Shown here: in pieces, positions 1-8,466 of the stretch
Numbering within the stretch: the stretch's first letter is position 1
Layout: each line of letters opens with the position of its first letter
From: DAOUJH01 sp965248955
Lineage (GTDB): Bacteria; Chloroflexota; Dehalococcoidia; Lucifugimonadales; QGNO01
Reading direction: 5' to 3'
NCBI GenBank assembly: GCA_965248955.1
Contig: OZ252212.1
Location: forward strand, 682,001 to 746,000
Length of the DNA stretch: 64,000 nt
The notes under the pieces: model-generated
Told to the model about the DNA's origin: nothing
Database searches by the model: none
Seen by the model: only the letters and a program-made list of their open reading frames with translations
Made by a program: the position numbers and the translations under genes

Positions 1-359
1 GACGCCACCAGCAAGTCGTTCATGCAGTTCTGAGATGAAAGCATGACGCCGTCCTCAGACAGGAAACGCTTGGCAAAGTGGGCCGCCCACTCGGTGTCGT
101 AGGACTTCACGGCGAGAAAGACGACATCGAACGGCGCATTGAACGCTTGGGCGTCGGCCCAGTGCACCGCCCTCACCCGCTGAACGAACTCTCCCTGAGG
201 GCCGCTGACGTGCAGGCCATCCTCTCGAATGCGGTCGACGTGCGCCGCCCAGGGGTCGACCAGTGTAACGTCGTGGCCCGCCCTGTCAATGAAAGCGCCG
301 ATGTAGCTGCCGACGGCGCCCGCCCCAAATATAGCAATCCGTTTATCTGTCCTGCTCAT
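1..359 (-). CDS. 2-dehydropantoate 2-reductase (ApbA/PanE) family, N-terminal part only
   Basis: The gene runs off the left edge of the window; about 119 N-terminal residues are visible. Translation from the ATG at 359 begins MSRTDKRIAIFGAGAVGSYI, giving a Rossmann dinucleotide-binding motif GAGAVG at residues 12-17. Further on, FDVVFLAVKSYDT matches the family's 'D.vi.avKayd' strand, and SSQNCMND matches the 'QNG..N' segment, with Cys in place of the usual Gly. Family members use NADPH to reduce ketopantoate to pantoate in CoA synthesis, but many paralogues act on other 2-keto acids. The second half, with the catalytic lysine domain, is missing, so substrate cannot be assigned. It is divergent from the MFS gene to its right. 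Confidence 0.85.
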   Translation of the reverse strand, partial: MSRTDKRIAIFGAGAVGSYIGAFIDRAGHDVTLVDPWAAHVDRIREDGLHVSGPQGEFVQRVRAVHWADAQAFNAPFDVVFLAVKSYDTEWAAHFAKRFLSEDGVMLSSQNCMNDLLVA

Positions 360-449
360 GTGTCACCTGTGCATGGTTGCACAATGGAAGAGTATATCTT
401 GGCTGCTCTTAATGAAGCAAACATCCGCAGAAGAGACCTTCCGCAACTT

Positions 450-480
450 CGTCATTGCGAGGAACCGAAGCAATCCGGCG
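450..480 (+). repeat. Dispersed repeat family A, copy 1
   Basis: This is a 31-bp unit of the form CGTCATTGCGAGG..CGAAGCAATCCGGCG. Related copies lie at 8435-8466 (minus), 12570-12601 (plus), 29579-29605 (minus) and 30168-30198 (minus), always between genes. Here it sits in the divergent gap between the PanE-like gene and the MFS gene. Confidence 0.75.
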
Positions 481-597
481 GTGGAGCGGCGCCCTTATCA
501 GCGGCCCGCCCGTCCCAGCTTGCTGCCCACAGTCGACAGGTCTCACCACGAACGGATCTGTTGAAAATGTGGTAGATTCCTGTTGGAGAGCCCTAAC

Positions 598-1902
598 ATG
601 CAGCAAACGGAAGAAAGAGCAGGCAAGCGGGGGTTGCGCGGTACCCATTACGGCTGGGTGATGGTAGGCAACGGCGCCGTAGTCAACGCCATAGGCTCCG
701 TCCACGCCGCCACTTTCCCCATCTTCTTCCTGCCCCTACAGGAAGAGTTCAAGGTCGGCAGTGCGGCGTTGGCTTTCGTGCTAACCATGGCGCGCGTGCA
801 GGGCGGCATAGAAGGGCCGCTGGTCGGCTGGTTCATAGATCGAACGGGCCCGCGCCTTCCCGCCGTGCTCGCCGCCCTCATCGGCGGAGTGGGCTTCCTC
901 ATCCTGCCCGTGGCCAGGAACTACTGGTCGTTTCTGCTCATCTACGTCTTCGTCATATCGTTCGCCTTCAACATGGGCTTTCTCCACGCTATGCATGCCG
1001 TGGCCAACCTGTGGTTTGTACGCTACAGGACACGCGTCCTCAGCATATTCTCATCCTCGTTGAGGTTCGGCAGCGCTCTACTAACCCCGGTGGTCGCCGT
1101 CATAGTAGTCACGTATGGCTGGCGCTGGGGCGCCGTGTTCGCTGGGTCCCTTGTGCTCGCACTAGCTCTGCCTCTCACATTCCTCATTCGCAAGTCCCCC
1201 GAGTCCATGGGCCTGCTGCCCGACTGGCGACGCCCCGGGTTGGAGGACGCCGAAGCCCAGAAGCAGGAAGGCGCCCGGTCCGCGTCGAGAAGAACCACGG
1301 CTCTGGAAGATTTCGATACGGGCGAGGCGATGAGGTCGACCTCTTACTGGATCATAATGTACAGCACGGCGGTGCGCCACGCCGTGCTGGCAGGCGTACG
1401 CGTGCACTTCATACCCATATTTGTCGGCCTCGGCTTCAGCGAGCTCACCGGGGCGGGTTTCCTGGCGCTGACGGCGTTTATCGCAACGCCCCTGATTCTG
1501 TTCAACGGATGGCTGGGAGACCGCGTGTACAAACCTCGCGCGCTCATGCTGGGGCAGCTCGCCTCTGTGCTGGGGATGTTGTTCCTCATCCACTCTAACG
1601 CAGTCTGGATGCTGTATCTGTTCACCTTCTTCTTTGCCTATGGGGAGAGCACCGCGCCCGTCAACCACTCCATAATTGGAGACTTCTACGGACGGAAGAA
1701 CTTTGCCAAGCTGAACGGGATGCTGGGTACAGGCACCATGTTCGGCAGTACGCTGACGCCCGTAGCGGCGGGTTTAGTGGTGGATAACCTTGGCGCCTAC
1801 AACCCCGCTCTGTGGGGGTTCCTCAGCGCGGCGGCGGTGGCGGCTTTTCTCTTGATCTTCACCAAGCGCCCTCAGAGGAGAGCAAGGCGTCAGCCGGCGT
1901 GA
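598..1902 (+). CDS. MFS transporter
   Basis: A protein of 434 residues with about twelve hydrophobic segments split by a hydrophilic loop near residues 210-245, the usual 6+6 MFS layout. The stretch GWFIDRTGPRLP after the second membrane segment is the conserved loop 2-3 signature (G..aDr.G.r). The late segment FGSTLTPVAAGLVVDNLG resembles oxalate/formate-antiporter-type or monocarboxylate carriers. I chose ATG 598 (MQQTEERAG) because GGAGAG lies 7 bases upstream; a TTG at 583 would extend it by five residues. Substrate unknown. It stands alone, followed by a palindromic element. Confidence 0.85.
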   Translation: MQQTEERAGKRGLRGTHYGWVMVGNGAVVNAIGSVHAATFPIFFLPLQEEFKVGSAALAFVLTMARVQGGIEGPLVGWFIDRTGPRLPAVLAALIGGVGFLILPVARNYWSFLLIYVFVISFAFNMGFLHAMHAVANLWFVRYRTRVLSIFSSSLRFGSALLTPVVAVIVVTYGWRWGAVFAGSLVLALALPLTFLIRKSPESMGLLPDWRRPGLEDAEAQKQEGARSASRRTTALEDFDTGEAMRSTSYWIIMYSTAVRHAVLAGVRVHFIPIFVGLGFSELTGAGFLALTAFIATPLILFNGWLGDRVYKPRALMLGQLASVLGMLFLIHSNAVWMLYLFTFFFAYGESTAPVNHSIIGDFYGRKNFAKLNGMLGTGTMFGSTLTPVAAGLVVDNLGAYNPALWGFLSAAAVAAFLLIFTKRPQRRARRQPA

Positions 1903-1987
1903 GCGACCAGCGCCCGCTCCGAATCAAGGAAGCCCAAGACACCGTTTGCGTTGGGGTACGCCCCGCACAATGAGGCCCCGCTCATCC

Positions 1988-2094
1988 AGTCATCCTGAGG
2001 CCGAACAGGCCGAAGAATCCCCGTCTGTTTCAAGCCAACGCCGGAGATTCTTCGTCGCTGCGCTACTCTAGAATGACAGGCAACGGGGATGACT
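1988..2094. repeat. Palindromic repeat element of about 107 bp (family D)
   Basis: The outer arms AGTCATCC (1988-1995) and GGATGACT (2087-2094) are perfect inverse complements. The inner arms GAAGAATC (2012-2019) and GATTCTTC (2046-2053) are also perfect. The whole can fold into a long hairpin between two convergent genes. It resembles the 'TCATCCTGAGG...GAAGAATC' class of small non-autonomous elements. It may also help end transcription from both sides, although there is no clear U-tract. Confidence 0.7.
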
Positions 2095-2106
2095 GAAGCG
2101 CAACGG

Positions 2107-3366
2107 CTAAGCGTTGTTGTGCAGCTGGTTGAAGACCGTCAGGTAGTCTCTGAGTAGACGGGTTATGAGGTAGTTTTCACGGACGTGCTCTTTGGCGGCA
2201 TTGCCCAGCCTCTCCCCTTCGGCGGGATCGTTGAGCAGTTGGAGCGTTCTTTCGGCGAACTCATCCGTGGTCGAGGCCAGATAGCCGGTCTCGCCGTCGC
2301 GAACTTGGAGCCGTATGCCACCCGCATGGCCGGCGACGACGGGCTTGCCTTTCCAGAGGGCCTCGGTGACAACCAGGCCAAATCCTTCTCGTATGGACTT
2401 CTGGAGTACGACGCTGGAGGCAGACTGGACGGCGTTGACGGGGATATCGTTGCCCCTTCCAAAGAGATCGGTGAGGAAGTGGATGTCGGGGTCTTCACCG
2501 GCGTGACGCAGCGTTTTTTCGTAGTAGACCCACCCTTCCGGGTCGTCGCCGGCCATGGCGGAGACCATGACAAGCTGTAGGTCTTCCACCTGCTGCTTGA
2601 CTTTTTTGTAGACGTCTATGACGCCTAGGGGGTCTTTCCAAGGGTCAAAGCGAGATATCTGAGAGATGATAGGGCGGTCAGGGTCTATGGAGGCATCGGA
2701 GAGGACCCTCATCTGGACCTCGGTAGGAAGGAGGGTATTCTTGGGGGTGAGGGGGTCTATGCCTGGTGGGATGATGACGACGTTGTGGCCGCCCAGCCCT
2801 TCCTTCACGTAGGTGGGCATAGTGAAGACCAGGCCGTGGTACATATCCAGGGAGAGCCTGAAAACGTCCCATACCTCTTGACTGGCGTCGGTGAGGTCTA
2901 TGTGGCAGCGCCATAGCCAGTGGCCGTTGGTAGAGGAGTTGCGCCTCTTCACAAAGCTGAGGAGCGCAGCGGGCTGTGGGTCGTGGACCACAACAAAATC
3001 GTAGTCGTGCATGTCTAGGTCCTGGGCGTTGGCCTTGTTGTAGCGGCGCCAGACTTCCCACATCTCCTTGGTCCATGCCGTATTGTTGCCCTGGAGGCTG
3101 TTGTGCATGGCCTTGGTCACGTCGAAGAACTCAGGGGCTCCCCTCATCACGGCCCAGTCCGCCTGGAGGCCGACGCTGTTGGTCAAGGGGACCAAGGTCT
3201 TGAGGAGCTCTGCGACGCCTCCGCCGGATTCGGTGGCGTTGATGTGGAGGACTCGTTTGCCCGCCAGGGGTTGTGCCAGAGAGACAATCTCTTCATAGGC
3301 TTCCCGGCCTATCAAGTCAACGTATTCTTCTAGTCCTTTCCGTTCCGGAAAGACAATGTTTAGCAT
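2107..3366 (-). CDS. treT: Trehalose synthase-type GT4 glycosyltransferase (TreT-like)
   Basis: A 419-residue GT-B fold retaining glycosyltransferase. TreT joins NDP-glucose to free glucose to form trehalose directly. The N-terminal half holds HINATESGGGVAELL (residues 41-55), the family's 'H.N.t..GGGVAEiL' acceptor loop, followed by FFDVTKAMHNSLQG, also typical of TreT. The C-terminal half holds ISRFDPWKDP and EGFGLVVTEALWKG (from residue 327), the GT4 nucleotide-sugar signature with the conserved Glu pair. The length matches the family. It is divergent from an OtsA-type gene, with a 20-bp dyad in the shared 253-bp gap, so the two are probably co-regulated. Function as a trehalose-forming enzyme is well supported by family; donor preference (ADP- or UDP-glucose) is not visible. 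Confidence 0.85.
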   Translation of the reverse strand: MLNIVFPERKGLEEYVDLIGREAYEEIVSLAQPLAGKRVLHINATESGGGVAELLKTLVPLTNSVGLQADWAVMRGAPEFFDVTKAMHNSLQGNNTAWTKEMWEVWRRYNKANAQDLDMHDYDFVVVHDPQPAALLSFVKRRNSSTNGHWLWRCHIDLTDASQEVWDVFRLSLDMYHGLVFTMPTYVKEGLGGHNVVIIPPGIDPLTPKNTLLPTEVQMRVLSDASIDPDRPIISQISRFDPWKDPLGVIDVYKKVKQQVEDLQLVMVSAMAGDDPEGWVYYEKTLRHAGEDPDIHFLTDLFGRGNDIPVNAVQSASSVVLQKSIREGFGLVVTEALWKGKPVVAGHAGGIRLQVRDGETGYLASTTDEFAERTLQLLNDPAEGERLGNAAKEHVRENYLITRLLRDYLTVFNQLHNNA

Positions 3367-3419
3367 GTTTCCTGCTGTAGCAGCACAACTAGAAAAAGAT
3401 AAGAATAAGAACAGAACCG

Positions 3420-3439
3420 CGTAACATAATAGCGTTACG
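3420..3439. promoter_or_regulatory. Candidate operator dyad between treT and the GT20 gene
   Basis: The perfect dyad CGTAAC-N8-GTTACG lies 54 bases upstream of the treT start, in the divergent intergenic region. Its 20-bp length and two-fold symmetry suit a dimeric repressor or activator. No other copy was noticed in the window. Confidence 0.45.
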
Positions 3440-3508
3440 GCATTCGGAATGTCTAGGCGGGGAGATGTTTTTCTTCTGGCTCAAGGGCCAGTGGTGTTGG
3501 AACTGGCT

Positions 3509-3537
3509 TTGACGCAGTGAGACCACTAATGTAAAAT
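3509..3537 (+). promoter_or_regulatory. Sigma70-type promoter for the GT20 gene
   Basis: TTGACG (3509-3514) is separated by exactly 17 bases from TAAAAT (3532-3537). This is a near-consensus -35/-10 pair about 80 bases ahead of the start codon. Confidence 0.6.
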
Positions 3538-3619
3538 CAAGCCGATGGCAGGTGCGCCGCCTGGAGTCCTTCATTGGATCTATCACAGGCATCCATGACG
3601 CATCTGGAGGGATGGAAGA

Positions 3620-5107
3620 ATGTGGACTCCGCAAGCCCTGCGCGACCTGGTCCGTGAAAAGCTTGAAGGTGCTCCGCTTATTGTCGTCTCCAACCGTGAG
3701 CCCTACGTCCATACCCGCAGCAACGGCGCCATAGAGTGGGACCAGCCAGTCGGCGGCGTCACTTCAGGGCTGGACCCTATTTTGCAAGCCTGCGGAGGCA
3801 CTTGGATTGCTCAAGGTAGCGGTGACGCCGACTTTGACGTGGTAGACTCTTTCAACAAGGTGGCGGTACCGCCGGACGATCCCAAGTACACGCTGAAAAG
3901 GGTGTCGCTTTCCCAAGAAGACCAGCAGGGTTTCTACGACGGCTTCTCCAACAGCGGTCTATGGCCGCTGTGCCACGTAGCCTACACCAAACCCACGTTC
4001 CAAGAGGCGCACTGGGAGGCATACAAACGGGTCAACCGTCTCTTTGCCGACCGCGTCCTGGAGGAGATACACGACGAGCCGGCAATCGTATTCATCCAGG
4101 ACTACCATTTCGCGCTGCTGCCCAGCTACTTGAAGGAGCGGAACCCGTCGGTAGTAGTGGCCCAGTTCTGGCACATACCATGGCCTGATCCCGAGGTATT
4201 TGGATTGTGCCCCTGGCAGGAGGAGATCATAAACGGCCTGCTGGGCAACGATCTGATAGGCTTCCACACCACGTACTACGGGACCAACTTCATCAATGCA
4301 GTGGAGCGCGTTGTGGAGTCCCGGATCGATCTGGACTACAGGCATGTGTTCCGCCGGGGGCACAGGACGTCTATCCGTACTTTCCCCATGGGCGTGGACT
4401 TCGAGTCGATCAACGCAGAGGCCCAGAGCGACGAGGTGAACCAGGAGATAGGCCGGCTCAGACGTGAGATGAACTTTGGCGACCGGCTCATTGGCGTTGG
4501 CCTTGACCGCATCGATTACACCAAGGGAGTGGTGGAGCGAATAAACGCCATCGACAGGCTTCTTGAGCTGTTCCCAGAGTACCGCACCAGGTTAGTGTTC
4601 CTCCAGATTGGAGAGACCAGCCGTATGGGCATCGACTCATACCGTGACGTCAACGATGAGATAGACAGCCTGATCTACAAGGTCAATGGCAAGTACGGCC
4701 ACGGCGATTGGAAGCCTATCATTCGCATCTCGGAGAACCCCGACCCTATCATGCGCATGGCGACGCGCGTCATAGCGGATTTCTACGTGGTCAGCTCGCT
4801 CCACGACGGCATGAACCTGGTTGCCAAGGAGTACGTGGCCAGCCGCTACGACGAAGACGGCACCCTTATCCTCAGCCAGTTCACCGGCGCCGCGGACGAG
4901 CTGAAGGACGCCTTCCTGGTCAACCCGTTTGCCACCGACCGCTTTGCAAGGACCATAGACGCCGCGTTGAAGACGCCGTACACGGAGAGGCAGCGCCGCA
5001 TGAAGAGGATGCGCTCCGTGGTGCAGGAGAACAACATCTACAAGTGGGCGGCGGACCTGATCACGGAAATGGCTGAGTTTGAAAGCCAGCCAATACGGGT
5101 GGGCTAG
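3620..5107 (+). CDS. otsA: Trehalose-6-phosphate synthase family (GT20, OtsA-like)
   Basis: A 495-residue GT20 enzyme; OtsA makes trehalose 6-phosphate from an NDP-glucose and glucose 6-phosphate. Recognisable blocks in order: VVSNREPY near the N-terminus, the glycine loop GGVTSGL, GFSNSGLWPLCH (OtsA: FSNaiLWP.fH), QDYHFALLPSYL (OtsA: HDYHL), FWHIPWPDPEVF, FPMGVDF, the donor-binding GLDRIDYTKGVVERI with Arg and Lys kept, and SLHDGMNLVAKEYVASR. The last has His where OtsA has Arg (LRDGMN). The first catalytic block has Gln for His (QDYH). Start ATG 3620 follows GGAGGG by 8 bases. No OtsB phosphatase is nearby, so the product may be a different sugar phosphate such as a glucosylglycerol-type compound. 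Family is sure, exact product less so. Confidence 0.8.
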   Translation: MWTPQALRDLVREKLEGAPLIVVSNREPYVHTRSNGAIEWDQPVGGVTSGLDPILQACGGTWIAQGSGDADFDVVDSFNKVAVPPDDPKYTLKRVSLSQEDQQGFYDGFSNSGLWPLCHVAYTKPTFQEAHWEAYKRVNRLFADRVLEEIHDEPAIVFIQDYHFALLPSYLKERNPSVVVAQFWHIPWPDPEVFGLCPWQEEIINGLLGNDLIGFHTTYYGTNFINAVERVVESRIDLDYRHVFRRGHRTSIRTFPMGVDFESINAEAQSDEVNQEIGRLRREMNFGDRLIGVGLDRIDYTKGVVERINAIDRLLELFPEYRTRLVFLQIGETSRMGIDSYRDVNDEIDSLIYKVNGKYGHGDWKPIIRISENPDPIMRMATRVIADFYVVSSLHDGMNLVAKEYVASRYDEDGTLILSQFTGAADELKDAFLVNPFATDRFARTIDAALKTPYTERQRRMKRMRSVVQENNIYKWAADLITEMAEFESQPIRVG

Positions 5108-5143
5108 TGGTTTTGCAGGCTCACCATGAGCGGCAAGGAGGCA

Positions 5144-5989
5144 CTAGGAACGGGGACTTGCGGAGACCGGTGAGTAGCCCGGGGGCGTTTCCCGTACTCC
5201 GCCTTCCTGGACCAGCTTTGCTAGGTGTGTACGCACGTTGCGCGCCGCCGCTTCCCTGAGCCCGCGGCGCAGGTTCTTGGGGTAGACGGCTCTCACAATA
5301 TCGTAAACGTCTGTATGGCCGTCCCGAAGCGCTGCCAGTATCTGCCGTTCCCTCTGCAGGCGGTGTTCTATGTACTGCCGTACGTAGGCTGCGCCGTCCT
5401 CCACCAGTCTGCCGTGAGCGGGGAACACCTTGTCCGGTTTGAAGCCGGCGAGCAGCTGCAACGATTTCATGTAGGAGCTAAGGTCCCGCACCGACGACGA
5501 TGAACCGCCAAGCACGGTGTCTCCGGTGAACATCACCCTATCGGCGGGGAGGTAGTAGCAGACGTGGTCTACCTCGTGCCCCGGGGTGAACAGAGCCCGC
5601 AATACCGCACCGCCAGTGCGGACGAGCTCTCTGGAGCGCAGCTTCTCCACCGCGCCTGGCCCCAGCACACGCTCCAGCCTTGGAACAAGCCGGGGATGGC
5701 ATCTCACCGGACAGTCCATGATCTCCTGCAGACGGTCTGCGCCGCCTATGTGGTCGCCGTGACCGTGCGTGATGAAGATGGCGCTTATCCTGGGGCTGCC
5801 CAGGCCCCGGTAGTACTCCAGGATACGCTGCGTCCAGTCACGGTAATGCTCGCCGGTATCAATGAGCGCCATCCGTTCCTTGGGGTCTCCGACAAAGTAG
5901 ATGTTGGTGCCGCCGGCGTGCATGACGCCGAACCCCTCCACGGCTTCTTCTATGAACAGCCTGTAAACGTGCGGAGATATCTGTGTCAT
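5144..5989 (-). CDS. Metallo-beta-lactamase fold hydrolase, LACTB2/glyoxalase II-like
   Basis: A 281-residue protein with a complete MBL metal site: THGHGDHIGG (HxHxDH), a later His in TPGHEVDHV, Asp in FTGDTVLGG, and His in FPAHGRLVEDG. The spacing and the C-terminal tail (roughly residues 210-270, HRLQRERQILAALRDG then a winged-helix-like segment) match LACTB2-like proteins. That family includes endoribonucleases and thioester hydrolases. Its ATG overlaps the stop of the upstream Cdd1-like gene by four bases (ATGA), which implies translational coupling. The biological substrate is not evident. Confidence 0.8.
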   Translation of the reverse strand: MTQISPHVYRLFIEEAVEGFGVMHAGGTNIYFVGDPKERMALIDTGEHYRDWTQRILEYYRGLGSPRISAIFITHGHGDHIGGADRLQEIMDCPVRCHPRLVPRLERVLGPGAVEKLRSRELVRTGGAVLRALFTPGHEVDHVCYYLPADRVMFTGDTVLGGSSSSVRDLSSYMKSLQLLAGFKPDKVFPAHGRLVEDGAAYVRQYIEHRLQRERQILAALRDGHTDVYDIVRAVYPKNLRRGLREAAARNVRTHLAKLVQEGGVRETPPGYSPVSASPRS

Positions 5990-6268
5990 GGCTCTTCAAT
6001 GTCCTTCCAACTCCACCATTTGAGCAACTCAGGGTCGTGCTCTTTGTTGGAGGCATAGTACACAGCGCAGCGCAGAACGTACAGCATGACGCGGTCTACG
6101 GCTATGTTGGGCTGGCCCTGCACCTTCAGGTAGAGTTCTTCCGGGTCACGGTCCTTGAGGTCTGAGAGCGACTTTATTCCTAATGTTCCACAGTGCCTCG
6201 GCTGACTTCTTCCCAATGTGGGGAACCGTGGCCAACTCCTTGAGCCCTTGCTGCTTATGGTCTTCCAT
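5986..6268 (-). pseudogene. Cdd1 / 'pathogenicity locus' helix-hairpin-helix protein, frameshifted
   Basis: The C-terminal part, GIKSLSDLKDRDPEELY ... LKWWSWKDIEE, is typical of the small Cdd1 family (PF11731), which carries a helix-hairpin-helix motif. The expected N-terminus is present in another frame: from the ATG at 6268 it reads MEDHKQQGLKELATVPHIGK KSAEALWNIR, then loses the frame. The two halves meet near 6175-6187, where one extra base must be removed. The total span is 283 bases, i.e. 94 codons plus one base. Either a recent frameshift or a sequencing error explains this; the flanking motifs are otherwise intact. The gene is coupled to the downstream MBL gene by an ATGA overlap. The family's role is unclear; helix-hairpin-helix motifs usually contact DNA. 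Confidence 0.75.
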
Positions 6269-6291
6269 GTCTGATTGGCCTACCTAAACTC

Positions 6292-6957
6292 CTAGTACGT
6301 GCGGTTCACCGCCCACCAGTCGTGGAACCGGGAAGTGGGCAGCTCTCCCTCATCGAAGAGGCGGCGTACTTTGTCGTATTCCTGTTTAACGGTGGAGACC
6401 AGCTCTTCAGTGGTGCCGTCGTTGTGGATGACCAGATCGGACGCCGGCTCGCGCTGCGTCCATGGCGCCTGGCTTGCCAGGCGCTGGTCGGCCTGTTCGC
6501 GGGTCAGTTTGTTGCGCTCCATCAACCTATGCCTCGCCGTGTCCTCGCCTGCGGCTATGAGCCAGGTAACGTCACACCACTGGCCGTGGCCTCGTTCCAC
6601 GTAGTTGACAGCTTCCAGCACAGCCGTCTCGCCGTCGCTCATAGTGGCGCGCCACAGTTCGACCTGCTTGCGCACCTCAGACGTCATGTCGCCTATAGCA
6701 TCGGTCAGTTTCTTCATCTCGTCCGGCTTGCCGAAAACCTTGGAGCCGAGCACTCTGCGGTCTACGTAGCCATCGTCACCGACGACGTCTTCGCCAAAGA
6801 CGGTCACTATCCTATGGAAGGCGGGTTTGCCCGGGTCGTACATCCGGTGCACCAGCCTGTCCACGTCGCAGTGGACGGCGCCCAGATCGACCAGCGTCTG
6901 GCAGACCAGACCCTTCCCAACAGCTATCGACCCCGTTACTCCTATGACCAGCGGCAT
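6292..6957 (-). CDS. coaE: Dephospho-CoA kinase, with an atypical P-loop
   Basis: A 221-residue protein matching CoaE, which phosphorylates the ribose 3'-OH of dephospho-CoA in the last step of CoA synthesis. It opens MPLVIGVTGSIAVGKGLV and continues LGAVHCDVDRL, the family's 'lGa.viDaD.l' substrate segment. A C-terminal stretch, RLASQAPWTQREPASDLVIH ND, matches the CoaE 'R...Q....er...AD.vI.N' lid and base region. The P-loop (residues 9-16) reads GSIAVGKG: the usual Ser or Thr after the Lys, which binds Mg2+, is Gly. Either the enzyme tolerates this or the protein is a divergent paralogue. It is followed, 23 bases on, by the Cdd1-like gene. Confidence 0.8.
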   Translation of the reverse strand: MPLVIGVTGSIAVGKGLVCQTLVDLGAVHCDVDRLVHRMYDPGKPAFHRIVTVFGEDVVGDDGYVDRRVLGSKVFGKPDEMKKLTDAIGDMTSEVRKQVELWRATMSDGETAVLEAVNYVERGHGQWCDVTWLIAAGEDTARHRLMERNKLTREQADQRLASQAPWTQREPASDLVIHNDGTTEELVSTVKQEYDKVRRLFDEGELPTSRFHDWWAVNRTY

Positions 6958-7100
6958 GTTTGGCTCCTTGGTGTTTCCTGGTGAATAGTAATGAGTCGGG
7001 CGAGAAGTTGCAATTCGCCGCTGGCTTTGGCACAGTAGACGGAGTCTTGTGTGAGAGGCAAGCTGGCTGAACCATGGTCCAATCCATAAGGAGGCTTTCC

Positions 7101-8042
7101 ATGACTGCGATCAACACGGTACTGGGCACTATTGACAGCTCGGAGCTAGGCTACACCCTTGTCCACGAGCACGTGCTGAGCACGTCGGCCGGACTGAAGG
7201 AGGTCTACCCCGAGTTCATAGACAGGGAGGGCACCATCCGCACGGCCGTGGCCCACCTCAAGGAGTGTCATGCGGAGGGACTGCGCACCCTCATAGACAT
7301 GGCCCCCTTTGATTTGGGACGGGACGTGCGCCTGCTGGAGGAGGTGTCGCGGCAGAGCGGGGTCAACATCATCTGCACCACGGGAAGCTGGCTGGTGCCT
7401 CCCCGCGAGTTCGTCAGCGCGGAGCCGGATATGATAGCTCCTCTCTACGTGCGGGAGGTGAGAGATGGAATCGAGGGCACCGGGATCAAGGCCGGTGTTA
7501 TAAAGCTGTCCACGGATCGCGAGGGTATCACGGAGCGCTTCGAGCCGGTGAGCCGAGCCGTAGCGCTCGCCCAGAAGGAGACCGGCGTACCCATACTCAC
7601 ACACACCTTCTCGCCAGCGCGCGTGGGTGAGGACCAGGTGCGCATCTTCCAAGAGGAGGGCGTTGACCTCAACCGCGTCTGCATAGGCCACAGCAACGAC
7701 ACCACGGACGTGGAATACCTAAGCGGCCTGGTCGAGAAGGGGGCATGGCTGGGCATGGACCACTTTCCGGGTAGTGATCCGGACTGGGAGACTCGCACGC
7801 GGATAGTGAAGGAGTTGATAGACCGGGGCTACGGCGACCGCATCATGCTGTCGCACGATTTCAATCTGCGGCAGCACCGCGCCAACGCCGGCGAACGGGA
7901 CACGCGCTGGCAACGCAACCCGGACGGTTATCTCTTCGTGAAGCGTCAGGTGCTTCCCCGCCTCATAGAGATGGGAGTGCCTGAAGAGAAGGTCAACCGC
8001 CTGAATCAGGATAACGTAAGGCGCTTCTTTGAGGGAGGATAA
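7101..8042 (+). CDS. Phosphotriesterase-family amidohydrolase-fold hydrolase
   Basis: A binuclear metal hydrolase of the PTE group (phosphotriesterase, lactonase and PHP-type esterases). The metal ligands are all visible: HEHV near residue 20 (HxH), the carboxylated Lys in AGVIKLSTD, His in PILTHTF, His in VCIGHSND, and Asp in IMLSHDF. Start ATG 7101 (MTAINTVLG) is chosen because AAGGAGG lies just upstream; a start at 7074 would add nine residues and bury the ribosome binding site. The product is 313 residues, typical for the family. Substrate is probably a lactone or organophosphate-like ester, but this cannot be fixed from sequence. Confidence 0.85.
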   Translation: MTAINTVLGTIDSSELGYTLVHEHVLSTSAGLKEVYPEFIDREGTIRTAVAHLKECHAEGLRTLIDMAPFDLGRDVRLLEEVSRQSGVNIICTTGSWLVPPREFVSAEPDMIAPLYVREVRDGIEGTGIKAGVIKLSTDREGITERFEPVSRAVALAQKETGVPILTHTFSPARVGEDQVRIFQEEGVDLNRVCIGHSNDTTDVEYLSGLVEKGAWLGMDHFPGSDPDWETRTRIVKELIDRGYGDRIMLSHDFNLRQHRANAGERDTRWQRNPDGYLFVKRQVLPRLIEMGVPEEKVNRLNQDNVRRFFEGG

Positions 8043-8065
8043 CCGGCCAAAGAGGGATTGGGCGG

Positions 8066-8365
8066 TTGGTGACTGGATTTCTTCGCCGCCGGGCTAGTCA
8101 GAAGAGAAGGGAGGAAGGCTACAACGGCATCAGTGGAGTATTGTTTCGATTTAAGATGTTGAGAAATGTGATCGTGGTTTCTGGTGGCGCAGTTGGGGGA
8201 TTTGCCATTGCAACTTTGCTCGGCGGAGTGGGCTTCAACTTCGTACCTTCGTTTGAGGGTTGCAAGGGGCCACTTAGCTTAATCTGCGGCGCATTGTACT
8301 TTGGACTTCCTGGCCTTGCCGTTGGGGTTGCTCTTGCTTACGCATTCGGCACTAGGCCAAACTAG
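8066..8365 (+). CDS. Small membrane protein of unknown function
   Basis: No family recognised. Two hydrophobic, Gly/Ala/Val-rich segments are visible (VIVVSGGAVGGFAIATLL and a C-terminal FGLPGLAVGVALAYAFG), joined by a loop with two Cys. The start is uncertain: TTG 8066 gives 99 residues with a basic N-terminus, while ATG 8156 gives 69 residues starting just before the first membrane segment. It follows the phosphotriesterase-like gene by 23 bases and may share its transcript. Confidence 0.45.
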   Translation: MVTGFLRRRASQKRREEGYNGISGVLFRFKMLRNVIVVSGGAVGGFAIATLLGGVGFNFVPSFEGCKGPLSLICGALYFGLPGLAVGVALAYAFGTRPN

Positions 8366-8434
8366 GAAATCACCAAGTGAGAGATAGATTTGAGATGAAG
8401 AGGCTACGCCCATTCAAGTAGTGACACCCCCTTC

Positions 8435-8466
8435 ATCGCCAGATTACTTCGGTTCCTCACAATGAC
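8435..8466 (-). repeat. Dispersed repeat family A, copy 2
   Basis: An inverse copy of the 450-480 element (CGCCAGATTACTTCGGTTCC then TCACAATGAC). It lies in the 228-base gap before the DUF4389 gene; nothing else recognisable was seen in that gap. Confidence 0.7.
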
